A model generated the notes under the pieces. The model saw only the letters and a list, made by a program, of their open reading frames with translations. It ran no database searches and had not been told where the DNA came from. A stretch of DNA of 64,000 nt from positions 186,001 through 250,000 of the forward strand of contig NZ_BOON01000002.1 in NCBI RefSeq assembly GCF_016863255.1, given 5' to 3'. The position numbers were made by a program, and so were the translations under genes. Shown piece after piece: positions 19,373 to 30,120 of the stretch; within the stretch, counting starts at the first letter, position 1; each line of letters starts with the position of its first letter. The stretch comes from Planosporangium mesophilum (GTDB taxonomy: Bacteria > Actinomycetota > Actinomycetes > Mycobacteriales > Micromonosporaceae).

Positions 19373-19762
19373 GTGCGCCTCAAAAAGTTCCGGCACAACG
19401 CCGCGATCACAGTCGCCGCCGTCGTCGCGTTCTTCGGCGCCGTACCCCTTGCCACCTCGCGCGCGTACCTGCTGCCGATCGCCCTGGTACCGATCCTCGT
19501 CGGGGTGTGGGGCTGGCGGGCCGGCACCGACGTCGAGTCGGCGGGGCTGCGCATCCGCGCCCTGTTCGGCTCGCGGCTCGTACCGTGGTCGCACATCACC
19601 GCGCTGGTGCCCGCGGACCGCAGGCGGACCTACGCGGTCCTGACCACCGGCAGGCAGGTCAGGCTGCCCGCGGTCGGGGCCGCCGAGCTGGCGACCTTCG
19701 CCGACACAGCCGCCGTGAAGACTGCGGCCGCGAAGGATCCGGGTAACGACACGGCTCAGTAG
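19373..19762 (+). CDS. membrane PH-domain (bPH-like) protein
   Basis: A protein of about 130 residues with two adjacent hydrophobic helices (AAITVAAVVAFFGAV and LLPIALVPILVGVWGW), then a small beta-rich domain (GLRIRALFGSRLVPWSHITA) typical of bacterial PH-like proteins. Such domains are often found in small membrane proteins of unknown role. GTG at 19373 is chosen because GGTGGGAC lies upstream and VRLKKFRHN is a plausible cytosolic N-terminus; ATG at 19340 would add eleven residues. Its stop overlaps the stop region of the opposing dehydrogenase by 7 bases. Confidence 0.75.
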   Translation: MRLKKFRHNAAITVAAVVAFFGAVPLATSRAYLLPIALVPILVGVWGWRAGTDVESAGLRIRALFGSRLVPWSHITALVPADRRRTYAVLTTGRQVRLPAVGAAELATFADTAAVKTAAAKDPGNDTAQ

Positions 19763-20670
19763 CCGTTGGTCACCACGTTCTCCAACTCCTGTCCGGCGGC
19801 CATCCGCCGGAGCTGCTCGCCCACGAGCCGGTACGCCCGGGGCAGCAGCCCGCGGACCGATCCCCCGACGTGGGGCGTGAGCAGGAAGTTCGGCATGTCC
19901 CAGAGCGGATGACCGGCCGGCAGCGGTTCGGGGTCGGTCACGTCGGCGGCGGCGGAGATCCGCCCGGTCGCCAGCTCGGCGGTGAGCGCCTCGGTGTTGA
20001 CCACCGGGCCGCGGGCGGCGTTGACCAGCAGGGCGCCCTCCGGCATCGCGGCCAGGAACGCGGCGTCGACCAGGCCGGTGGTCGCCGGGGTCAGTGGCAC
20101 TACCAGGATGACCACGTCGGCGTGCGGCAGCAGTCGGGGCAGTTCCTCGACGCCGTGTACCCCCGGCCGGGCGCTCCGGGCCACCAGGGTCAGCGACACC
20201 TCGAACGGCTCCAACCGGCGGGTGATCGCCGCGCCGATCGAGCCGGCTCCCACGATCAGTACGCGCTTGCCGGCCAGCTCGTCGGTCGGGCCGTACGCCC
20301 ACTCGTGCCGTTCCTGGGCGCGGACGAACGCCGGGAGGTTCCGCAGGTACGCCAGCGTCGCCCCGACCACCCACTCCGAGGTGGACGAGTCGTGAACGCC
20401 GCGCGCGTCGCAGAGGGTGACGTCGGCCGGCACCAGGCCAACCCAGGCGTCCGCGCCCGCGGAGAGCAGCTGCACCACGCGCAGCCGGGGCATCCGCTCG
20501 AGCAGGCCGGACGTGTCACCGGTCGACAGGAACGGCGGCGACCAGAACTCGACGGTCTCCGGGTCGGACGGCACGCCCTGCCCGTCACCGGTGAACACCT
20601 CGAGGGTCGTACCCGGGGGTAGCTCACCGATCAGCGACGGACCGATCTCATGGGGAATCCACACCTTCAC
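19756..20670 (-). CDS. D-isomer-specific 2-hydroxyacid dehydrogenase family protein
   Basis: The 304-residue protein has the NAD(P)-binding motif [10 protein letters not shown], the catalytic arginine in [10 protein letters not shown], a glutamate in TDPEPLP, and the histidine in LLTPHVGG. Family members reduce 2-oxo acids or act on related hydroxyacids; the substrate cannot be told from the sequence. It lacks the ACT domain of SerA and is shorter, so it is not a second serine enzyme. Its 3' end overlaps the convergent PH-like gene by 7 bases, leaving no room for a terminator. Confidence 0.88.
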   Translation of the reverse strand: MKVWIPHEIGPSLIGELPPGTTLEVFTGDGQGVPSDPETVEFWSPPFLSTGDTSGLLERMPRLRVVQLLSAGADAWVGLVPADVTLCDARGVHDSSTSEWVVGATLAYLRNLPAFVRAQERHEWAYGPTDELAGKRVLIVGAGSIGAAITRRLEPFEVSLTLVARSARPGVHGVEELPRLLPHADVVILVVPLTPATTGLVDAAFLAAMPEGALLVNAARGPVVNTEALTAELATGRISAAADVTDPEPLPAGHPLWDMPNFLLTPHVGGSVRGLLPRAYRLVGEQLRRMAAGQELENVVTNGY

Positions 20671-20752
20671 GAGGAGACCGTATCGGCCGACGGATCCTCA
20701 CCGATCTCCGCGTCCGGCCGGAGGGTTTGCTCCGGCGGTTAGGCTGGACGTC

Positions 20753-21982
20753 GTGATCGCCCCCGCCCCCGCGCGCGCCGTTGCCGGCAACCGGCGGCGA
20801 GGGCGCCGAGCGCCGCACAACCGGCGGCCACGAGCCACGGTCGCCCTACGCGCGATGGTCGGTGCCCTGGCCGCGAGCCTCGTCGTCACGGGCTGCTCGT
20901 TCGGGCCGCCCCCGCCCGACCAGGCCGGCTCGCCGCCGAAGCTGCCGGCCCCCTCGTCCTCGGCCAGCTCCGGGCAGGGCGAGATGAGCGTCGTGACCAC
21001 GGTCCTCGCCAAGCACCTCGACGTGCCGTGGGAGATCGGATTCCTGCCCGACGGGGCAGCGCTGGTCACCGAGCGCACCAGCAGGCGGATCCTCAAGGTC
21101 GGCCCGGACGGCGGCACGGACGGCCTCACGGTCTCCCCGGTCCAGACCATCGACGACGTGGTCCCCGCCGGGGAGGGCGGGCTGATGGGCCTCGCGGTCT
21201 CCCCCGCCTACGCCACGGACAAGACGATCTTCGTGTACTACACGACCGCGACCGACAACCGCATCGCCAAGCTGACCCTCGGCGGCAAGCCCGAGCCGAT
21301 CGTCACCGGCATTCCCCGGGCGGGCGTCCACAACGGCGGCCGGATCGCGTTCGGCCCCGACGGGTTCCTCTACGCCGCCACCGGCGACGCCGGCCAGCGC
21401 CCGAGCGCGCAGGACCCGAACAGCCTCGGCGGGAAGATCCTGCGGATGACCGCCGACGGCAAGCCGGCACCGGGAAACCCGTTCAACAACCTGGTCTACT
21501 CGTACGGGCACCGCAACGTCCAGGGGCTGGCGTGGGACGCGGGCAAGCGCCTGTACGCCACGGAGTACGGCCAGGACACCTGGGACGAGATCAACGTCAT
21601 CGAGGCCGGCAAGAACTACGGCTGGCCGACGGTGGAGGGCGCGGCGGGCGATCCCCGCTTCGTCGACCCCATCGTGCAGTGGAAGCCGTCCGACGCGTCC
21701 TGCTCCGGGGCGGCCGTCGTGGCCGGAAGGGTACTGGCGGCCGCCTGCCTGAAGGGCCAGCGGCTGTGGCTGACCCAGCTCACCTCGACCGGCGCGCTGT
21801 TCGGCGCCCCCACCCCGCTGCTGGTCGGGGCGTACGGCCGGCTGCGCGCCGCGACCCTGGCCCCGGACGGCTCGCTGTGGGTCTCCACGTCCAACCGGGA
21901 CGGCCGCGGCAACCCCAAGCCCGATGACGACCGGATCATCCGGGTTGTCATCTCCGGAGCGGGAGGGGCCGACCGTAGCTGA
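20753..21982 (+). CDS. PQQ-dependent sugar dehydrogenase (GSDH family) lipoprotein
   Basis: Predicted to oxidise aldose sugars outside the membrane using pyrroloquinoline quinone. The 409 residues start with an unusually long Arg-rich N-region (~35 residues), then a hydrophobic stretch ending in lipobox VTGC. The rest is the six-bladed glucose/sorbosone dehydrogenase propeller: [46 protein letters not shown] and GKNYGWP are family signatures, including the catalytic histidine in VHNGGRI. GTG at 20753 gives a sensible signal peptide; ATG at 20855 is a shorter alternative. No PQQ synthesis genes are in view. Confidence 0.85.
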   Translation: MIAPAPARAVAGNRRRGRRAPHNRRPRATVALRAMVGALAASLVVTGCSFGPPPPDQAGSPPKLPAPSSSASSGQGEMSVVTTVLAKHLDVPWEIGFLPDGAALVTERTSRRILKVGPDGGTDGLTVSPVQTIDDVVPAGEGGLMGLAVSPAYATDKTIFVYYTTATDNRIAKLTLGGKPEPIVTGIPRAGVHNGGRIAFGPDGFLYAATGDAGQRPSAQDPNSLGGKILRMTADGKPAPGNPFNNLVYSYGHRNVQGLAWDAGKRLYATEYGQDTWDEINVIEAGKNYGWPTVEGAAGDPRFVDPIVQWKPSDASCSGAAVVAGRVLAAACLKGQRLWLTQLTSTGALFGAPTPLLVGAYGRLRAATLAPDGSLWVSTSNRDGRGNPKPDDDRIIRVVISGAGGADRS

Positions 21983-22003
21983 CGGTCGGGCACTATAGAC
22001 GGC

Positions 22004-23584
22004 GTGTCATCGTACGAGGCGATCTTCAACCGCGGCTGGGTCGCGGCCGTGTACCAGCGGCTGACCCCGCTGCGCCGGGGCGTTGCTCCGGTCGTACGGG
22101 TCGGGCGGCACCGCCACGCCCGGCGCGCCGGCCGGCTGCTGGGCGTACTCGCCGTGGCCGCGGTCGGCATGGTCCTGGCCGTGCTCGTGGCCGGCCGGGT
22201 CCACGCGGACGTCGGGCCTTTCCACGCGCGGCTGGCGATCACGCCGGCGGTGGACGGCGGTACGGACGTCGCGATCCCACCGCTCGGTTCGCTGCACCTG
22301 TCCAGCCACTCCGGTCCGGCACACCTGTCGGTCCAGCTCGAAGCGCTCGACGAGCAGCGCACCAAAGCGCTGGTCACCAACCCGAACGCGCTCTCACAGG
22401 CGTCCAGCGGGGTGGTGGAGGACCTGCGTACCGGCGTCGTCCGCCTGATCTTCCAGGTCGCCGGCGTGTCCGTACTCGGGGCGATGCTGCTCGCCGCCCT
22501 GCTGTACCGCTCGATGCGCCGGGTCGCCGCCGTCGGTGGCGCGGCCCTGGCCATCCTCGCCGGCACCGCGCTCGTGTCGCTCGGGACGTTCCGGCCGAGC
22601 GCCATCGCGGAGCCGCGGTACGAGGGTCTGCTGGTGAACGCGCCGGCCGTGGTCGGCGACGCGCGGCAGATCGCCAGCCGGTACACGGCGTACCGGGCCC
22701 AGTTGCAGCAGCTGGTCGGCAACGTCGGCAAGCTCTACGGCGCGGTCTCCACCCTGCCGCTGTACGAGCCGGACAACTCCACCATCCGGGTGCTGCACAT
22801 CTCCGACATGCACCTGAACCCGGCCGCCTGGTCGGTCGTCCAGACGGTCGTGAAGCAGTTCAACATCGGCGTGGTGATCGACACCGGCGACATCACCGAC
22901 TGGGGCAGCGAGCCCGAGGACTCGTACGTGTCGTCGATCGCGGCGCTGAAGGTGCCGTACGTGTACGTGCGCGGCAACCACGACTCGGCCCGTACCCAGG
23001 CCGCCGTCGCCAAGCAGCCGAACGCGAAGGTGCTCGACGGCGGTACGGTCACGGTCGACGGGCTCACCATCGCCGGCATCGGCGACCCGGAGTTCACCCC
23101 GGACAAGTCCTCGCCCGGCAACGCCCCCGGCGGCCAGGACAAGGGCCAGCTCCAGCTCAACTCCGGGCAGCTGTTGGCGAACTCGATCCTGGAGATGGAG
23201 CACCCGCCGAACGTCGCGCTGGTCCACGACCCGGCCGCCGCGCCGCCGCTGGCCGGCCGGGTCCCGTTGGTGCTCTCCGGCCACCTGCACAAGCGCGAGG
23301 TCCGCCGGCTGGACAACCCCACCGGTACGAAGCCGGACGCCGCGCGCACGCTGCACATGATCGAGGGCTCGACCGGCGGGGCCGGCCTGCGCGGTCTGGA
23401 GGGCAAGGAGCCGACGCCGCTGGCGCTGTCGGTGCTGTACTTCGACACCAAGCAGCACACGCTGCAGGCGTACGACGACATCACCGTCGGCGGTACCGGT
23501 CAGACCGAGGTCAGCCTCCAGCGGCACCTCATCAAGGACGACAAGGGCCCTGCCCCGGCACCGTCGGCGTCGCCGAGCTCCTGA
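22004..23584 (+). CDS. membrane metallophosphoesterase
   Basis: The 526-residue protein has one helix near residues 45-65 and a pair near 155-200, then a calcineurin-like phosphoesterase domain. The dinuclear metal motifs are complete: SDMHLN, DTGDITDWG, RGNHD, LVHDP and SGHLHK. The domain is predicted to be outside the cell, since it follows an exported segment and a short cytosolic loop. The substrate is unknown. A Ser/Pro-rich tail ends the protein. GTG at 22004 follows the sugar dehydrogenase by 21 bases, so the two are probably co-transcribed. Confidence 0.88.
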   Translation: MSSYEAIFNRGWVAAVYQRLTPLRRGVAPVVRVGRHRHARRAGRLLGVLAVAAVGMVLAVLVAGRVHADVGPFHARLAITPAVDGGTDVAIPPLGSLHLSSHSGPAHLSVQLEALDEQRTKALVTNPNALSQASSGVVEDLRTGVVRLIFQVAGVSVLGAMLLAALLYRSMRRVAAVGGAALAILAGTALVSLGTFRPSAIAEPRYEGLLVNAPAVVGDARQIASRYTAYRAQLQQLVGNVGKLYGAVSTLPLYEPDNSTIRVLHISDMHLNPAAWSVVQTVVKQFNIGVVIDTGDITDWGSEPEDSYVSSIAALKVPYVYVRGNHDSARTQAAVAKQPNAKVLDGGTVTVDGLTIAGIGDPEFTPDKSSPGNAPGGQDKGQLQLNSGQLLANSILEMEHPPNVALVHDPAAAPPLAGRVPLVLSGHLHKREVRRLDNPTGTKPDAARTLHMIEGSTGGAGLRGLEGKEPTPLALSVLYFDTKQHTLQAYDDITVGGTGQTEVSLQRHLIKDDKGPAPAPSASPSS

Positions 23585-23587
23585 CGC

Positions 23588-23637
23588 GATCGTGGACACT
23601 TGGCGGTCCTGTACAGCACCGCCAAGCGTCCACGATC
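23588..23637. terminator. TTGGACAC-type hairpin between the phosphoesterase and gatB
   Basis: Arms 23588-23607 and 23618-23637 pair at 19 of 20 positions around a 10-base loop; the left arm contains GATCGTGGACACTTGG. It closes a convergent pair. The core resembles hairpins at 45182 and 57967. Confidence 0.8.
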
Positions 23638-23647
23638 CACGTAATGC

Positions 23648-25147
23648 CTAGACTGCGCCGAGCCGCGACAGGATCAGCTCCCGCACCGTCTTGGCGTCCG
23701 CCTGGCCACGGGTGGCCTTCATGACCGCACCGACCAGGGCACCGGCCGCTGCGACCTTGCCGTCACGGACCTTCTGCGCCACGTCCGGGTTGGCGGCGAT
23801 CGCCTCGTCGACGGCGGCGGTCAGCGCGCCGGTGTCGGAGACGACCTCCAGGCCGCGGGCCGCGACGACCTCGGCCGGGCTGCCCTCGCCCGCGACGACG
23901 CCCTCGAGGACGGTACGCGCGAGCTTGTCGGTCAGCTTGCCCTCGTCGACCAGGCGCTGAAGCTCGGCCACGTGGGCCGGGGTGGCCCCCACCTCTGCCA
24001 GCTCCGCGCCGGTCTCGTTGGCCCGCCGGGCCAGCTCACCGAGCCACCACTTGCGGGCCGCGTCCGGCGACGCGCCTGCCGCGACGGTGGCCTCGATCAG
24101 CTCCACCGCGCCGGCGTTGATCACCGACTGCATGTCGAGCTCGGAGATGCCCCACTGCTCGCGCAGCCGCTCGCGGTGCACCCGCGGCGGCTCGGGCATG
24201 GCGGCCTTCAGCTCCTCCACCCAGGCCGGGTCCGGGGCGAGCGGCACCAGGTCGGGGTCGGGGAAGTACCGGTAGTCGGTCGCCTCCTCCTTGCTGCGCC
24301 CGGACCGGGTGTCGCCGGTGTCCTCCTGGAAGTGCCGGGTCTCCTGGGTGATCGTGCCGCCGGCGTCGAGTACCGACGCCTGGCGCAGCATCTCCGACCG
24401 GACCGCGCGCTCGACCGACCGCAGCGAGTTGACGTTCTTGGTCTCGGTACGGGTGCCCCAGTCGTCTCCGGGCCGGTTGAGCGAGGTGTTGACGTCGCAG
24501 CGCAGCGAGCCCTGCTCCATGCGGACGTCGGAGACGCCCAGCGAGCGGATGATGTCGCGCAGCTCGGTCACGTACGCCCGCGCCACCTCGGGAGCCAGCG
24601 CCCCGGTACCGGCGACCGGCTTGGTGACGATCTCGACCAGCGGGATGCCGGCGCGGTTGTAGTCGACCAGCGACTCGGTCGCGCCGTGGATCCGCCCGGT
24701 GGCGCCGCCGAGGTGCAGCGTCTTGCCGGTGTCCTCCTCCAGGTGCACCCGCTCGATCCCGACCCGTACGGTCTGCCCCTCGACCTCGACGTCCAGGTAC
24801 CCGTCGACGCACAGCGGCTCGTCGTACTGGCTGATCTGGTAGTCCTTCGGCATGTCCGGGTAGAAGTAGTTCTTCCGGGCGAACCGGCACCACGACGCGA
24901 TCGAGCAGTTCAGCGCGAGGCCGATGCGGATCGTCGCCTCGATCGCCGCCTTGTTGGCGACCGGCAGGCTGCCGGGCAGGCCGAGGCAGACCGGGCAGAC
25001 CTGGGTGTTCGGCTCGGCGCCGAACTCGGTCGGGCAGCCGCAGAACATCTTGGTGTTGGTGCCCAGCTCGACGTGGGTCTCCAGGCCGATCACCGGCTCG
25101 TAGCGGGCGACGACCTGTTCGAATTCCGGCGGGGCGGTGATGGTCAT
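23648..25147 (-). CDS. gatB: Asp-tRNA(Asn)/Glu-tRNA(Gln) amidotransferase subunit B
   Basis: GatB binds the mischarged tRNA and phosphorylates its glutamyl or aspartyl group, receiving ammonia from GatA. The 499 residues have the cradle-domain signature [16 protein letters not shown] near residue 22 with zinc-ligand cysteines (CGCP and CPVCLG), and [10 protein letters not shown]; the C-terminal ~150 residues are the helical and YqeY-like tRNA-binding domains. It overlaps gatA by 4 bases (ATGA), so translation is coupled. The complex presumably makes Gln-tRNA(Gln) and/or Asn-tRNA(Asn). Confidence 0.96.
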   Translation of the reverse strand: MTITAPPEFEQVVARYEPVIGLETHVELGTNTKMFCGCPTEFGAEPNTQVCPVCLGLPGSLPVANKAAIEATIRIGLALNCSIASWCRFARKNYFYPDMPKDYQISQYDEPLCVDGYLDVEVEGQTVRVGIERVHLEEDTGKTLHLGGATGRIHGATESLVDYNRAGIPLVEIVTKPVAGTGALAPEVARAYVTELRDIIRSLGVSDVRMEQGSLRCDVNTSLNRPGDDWGTRTETKNVNSLRSVERAVRSEMLRQASVLDAGGTITQETRHFQEDTGDTRSGRSKEEATDYRYFPDPDLVPLAPDPAWVEELKAAMPEPPRVHRERLREQWGISELDMQSVINAGAVELIEATVAAGASPDAARKWWLGELARRANETGAELAEVGATPAHVAELQRLVDEGKLTDKLARTVLEGVVAGEGSPAEVVAARGLEVVSDTGALTAAVDEAIAANPDVAQKVRDGKVAAAGALVGAVMKATRGQADAKTVRELILSRLGAV

Positions 25148-26643
25148 GAGTTGCTCCCAGACAGGGCGGGCGGCGTCAGCGGCGGGATCACGGTCTCCAG
25201 GGCTGCGGCGACCCGGTACATCCGGTCGTCGGCCATGGTGGGGGCCATGATCTGCAGGCCCACCGGCAGCCCCTCGGACAGGCCGGCGGGTACTGAGATC
25301 GCCGGGCCGCCGTACAGGTTGGTCGGGATCGTGTACAGGTCGGCGAGGTACATCTGGTACGGGTCGGAGGTACGCGAGCCGAACGGGAACGCCACGAACG
25401 GCGTCGTCGGTGACACCAGCACGTCCACCTGCTCGAACGCCGCCTTGAAGTCGTTCGTGATCAGGGTGCGGACCTTCTGCGCCTGGCCGTAGTAGGCCTC
25501 GTAGTAGCCGCTCGACAGCGCGTACGTGCCGAGCATGATGCGCCGCTTGACCTCGGGGCCGAAGCCGGCCTCCCGGGTCAGCGACATGACCTCCTCCAGC
25601 GAGTGCTGGCCGTCGTCGCCGACGCGCAGGCCGTACCGCACCGCGTCGAAGCGGGCCAGGTTGGACGACGCCTCGCTCGGCGCGATCAGGTAGTAGGCCG
25701 GCAGCGCGTACTCGAAGTGCGGGCAGGAGACCTCGACGACCTCGGCGCCCAGCTTGACCAGCGCCTCGATCGCCTCGCGGACCGCCGCGGCGACGCCGGG
25801 CTCGGCACCCTCGCCGGCGAACTCGCGCACCAGGCCGATCCGCACGCCGCTCAGGTCACCGGTCGCCCCGAGGCGGGCGGCCTCGACGATCGCCGGCAGC
25901 GGGGCCGGGATCGACGTCGAGTCGCGCGGGTCGTGGCCGCCGATGACCTCGTGCAGCAGCGCCGCGTCGAGCACGGTGCGGGTCACCGGGCCGGGGGTGT
26001 CCAGCGACGACGAGAAGGCGACGAGACCGTACCGGGAGGTGCCGCCGTAGGTCGGCTTGGACCCGACGGTGCCGGTGACCGCGCCGGGCTGGCGGATCGA
26101 GCCACCGGTGTCGGTACCGATGGCCAGCGGCGCCTCGTACGCGGCGACCGCCGCCGCCGAGCCGCCGCCGGAGCCACCCGGGATGCGGCCGAGGTCCCAC
26201 GGGTTGCGGGTCGGGCCGTACGCCGAGTACTCCGTCGACGAGCCCATCGCGAACTCGTCCATGTTGGTCTTGCCGAGCATCACCATGCCGGCAGCGTTGA
26301 TCCGCTCCATGATGGTGGCGTCGTACGGCGGCCGCCACCCTTCGAGGATCTTGGAAGCGCACGTGGTCGGCACGCCCTTGGTGGCGATCACGTCCTTGAT
26401 CGCGATCGGCACGCCGGCCAGCGGCCCCAGCTTCTCACCGCGCGCGCGGGCGGAGTCGACGGCCCGGGCGGCGGCGATCGCACCCTCGGCGTCGACGTGC
26501 AGGAAGGCGTGTACCTGGCCGTCGACCGCGGCGATGCGGTCGAGGTGGGCCCGGGTGACCTCCTCGGCGGAGACCTCGCCCGCGCCGATCATGCGACCCA
26601 GCTCCGCGGCGGTCGCCCTGGTTACGTCACTCACGGCGGTCAC
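25144..26643 (-). CDS. gatA: Asp-tRNA(Asn)/Glu-tRNA(Gln) amidotransferase subunit A
   Basis: GatA is the amidase that releases ammonia from glutamine for the amidotransferase. The 499 residues carry the amidase-signature Ser-cisSer-Lys system: the catalytic lysine in PIAIKDVI near residue 82, [12 protein letters not shown] and the [10 protein letters not shown] segment with the nucleophilic serine. The start GTG overlaps the gatC stop by 4 bases. It is the middle gene of gatCAB. Confidence 0.96.
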   Translation of the reverse strand: MTAVSDVTRATAAELGRMIGAGEVSAEEVTRAHLDRIAAVDGQVHAFLHVDAEGAIAAARAVDSARARGEKLGPLAGVPIAIKDVIATKGVPTTCASKILEGWRPPYDATIMERINAAGMVMLGKTNMDEFAMGSSTEYSAYGPTRNPWDLGRIPGGSGGGSAAAVAAYEAPLAIGTDTGGSIRQPGAVTGTVGSKPTYGGTSRYGLVAFSSSLDTPGPVTRTVLDAALLHEVIGGHDPRDSTSIPAPLPAIVEAARLGATGDLSGVRIGLVREFAGEGAEPGVAAAVREAIEALVKLGAEVVEVSCPHFEYALPAYYLIAPSEASSNLARFDAVRYGLRVGDDGQHSLEEVMSLTREAGFGPEVKRRIMLGTYALSSGYYEAYYGQAQKVRTLITNDFKAAFEQVDVLVSPTTPFVAFPFGSRTSDPYQMYLADLYTIPTNLYGGPAISVPAGLSEGLPVGLQIMAPTMADDRMYRVAAALETVIPPLTPPALSGSNS

Positions 26644-26939
26644 GCCTCCTCGTCCAGAATCCGCGGTACCCGGAACCGCCCGTCGGCGGCGTCCGGCGCG
26701 CCGGACAGCGCCTCGTCGCGGGTCAGCCCCGGCTTCACGACGTCGTCGCGCAGGATGTTCGTCAGCGGTACGGAGTGCGAGGTCGGCGGGATGTCCGCGG
26801 CAGCCACCTCGCCCACCCGCGCCACGGCCTGGAGGATCACGTCGAGCTGCCCGGCAAACGTGTCCAGCTCCGTTTCGTTCACGGCGAGCCGCGCGAGACG
26901 CGCCAGGTGCGCGACCTCCTCGCGGGAAATGGCAGCCAT
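26640..26939 (-). CDS. gatC: Asp-tRNA(Asn)/Glu-tRNA(Gln) amidotransferase subunit C
   Basis: GatC is the small stabilising subunit that wraps between GatA and GatB. At 99 residues it has the usual length and pattern: [20 protein letters not shown] at the N-terminus, then a loop with DIPPTSH and a C-terminal RDD.V.PG motif. AAAAGGGG lies just upstream of ATG 26939. It begins the gatCAB operon; the ~225-base region upstream contains a perfect inverted repeat. Confidence 0.93.
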   Translation of the reverse strand: MAAISREEVAHLARLARLAVNETELDTFAGQLDVILQAVARVGEVAAADIPPTSHSVPLTNILRDDVVKPGLTRDEALSGAPDAADGRFRVPRILDEEA

Positions 26940-27056
26940 CGGGTGCCCCTTTTCGATCTGAGATGTCCTTCGACCCTGCGAGTCTATTTGGCCCGCTGCG
27001 AAGCCGACGAAGGATATGCCGTGTCGGCGCCCGCCTGCCAATGTGCCGACCCGTTG

Positions 27057-27076
27057 CTGTAGCTATTTTGCTACAG
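27057..27076. promoter_or_regulatory. inverted repeat upstream of gatC
   Basis: CTGTAGC and GCTACAG flank TATTTT, a perfect 7-6-7 palindrome in an unusually AT-rich spot ~120 bases before gatC and ~90 beyond the preceding gene. It lacks a T-run on the minus strand, so an operator is likelier than a terminator. Confidence 0.4.
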
Positions 27077-27164
27077 TGAAGCGGAGCCGCCCGCCGCTGA
27101 CGGGCTGGAAGTGGACCGGGGACTCCTGATGGATTTCAGGGCCTCGGTTCCGCGCTTTCTCGGC

Positions 27165-27740
27165 TCAGTTCAGCTCGATGTAGTAGCGGGTCACCACACT
27201 TGAGAGCTGGCCGGCGAGCGGATCACCCCGGTCCAGTTCGCCACCAATCGCCCCAGCGACGATGTCCGGCACCCACAGCAAAGGCTCTCCGGCTGGTCCG
27301 GCCGGGTAGGCGTGCTCGACAACGATATCCGGACCGATCAAACCAGCCGCGCGAAAAGCGTCGACCGCCTGGATGTCGCGGGCGTTCAGGCGCTGCTCGC
27401 GGGCCTCCATCACGACTCGGCCGACCCCGGAGTTCTCAAGTTCGAAGAGCAGCCGGCGCAGGCATTGTCGGCGGCCGCGCTCCTGGCGTCGCGGATCCAG
27501 CGGCGCGGCGACCACAACCAGGTGCAGCGCTGGCAAGCCGGCGACCACACCCACTGCCTTGTGCTGCATCGGTACGGATGACTGCCGCCAGTGAAACCGC
27601 TGTCCGGGCTTGGCGAGACCGGCAACGGTGCGCCGCGCGTCCTCGCACTCCACCACCTCCAAGCAGGCCGCGGCGAGCACGTACGCTCCGGCCCCGACAC
27701 GCATGGACTCATCGACGTAGGCGATCCACCCGGATGTCAC
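27165..27740 (-). CDS. DUF3800-like protein with RNase H-type acidic residues
   Basis: The 191-residue protein starts WIAYVDES, the DUF3800 signature of an RNase H-like fold, and retains later acidic positions: VVMEAR, ARDIQAVD and a C-terminal WVPDIVAGAIGG resembling the family's LADFIAG motif. DUF3800 proteins are predicted nucleases or phosphotransferases found both alone and in defence or mobile loci. Nothing mobile surrounds this copy, which lies between ligA and gatC. Its role is not known. Confidence 0.7.
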   Translation of the reverse strand: MTSGWIAYVDESMRVGAGAYVLAAACLEVVECEDARRTVAGLAKPGQRFHWRQSSVPMQHKAVGVVAGLPALHLVVVAAPLDPRRQERGRRQCLRRLLFELENSGVGRVVMEAREQRLNARDIQAVDAFRAAGLIGPDIVVEHAYPAGPAGEPLLWVPDIVAGAIGGELDRGDPLAGQLSSVVTRYYIELN

Positions 27741-27784
27741 CCGAGCACCGTACGCCCGGCTTCACATCCGTAATGACCCGTGCG

Positions 27785-30014
<2,230 letters not shown>

Positions 30015-30120
30015 CATCCCCCTGACCGTCGCGCTGTCCGCACGGTAGCCCGCCGGTCCGACATTCACGGCCTCGACCTGCCGGGCGTGCGCAGGTCACA
30101 TGCTCTATGCCCAAGCAGCG

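Noticed and set aside
19223-20374. N-terminal extension of the repeat-rich membrane protein
   Set aside because: The frame is open but runs antisense through the PH-like gene and in a different frame through the 2-hydroxyacid dehydrogenase gene; the added residues are low complexity.
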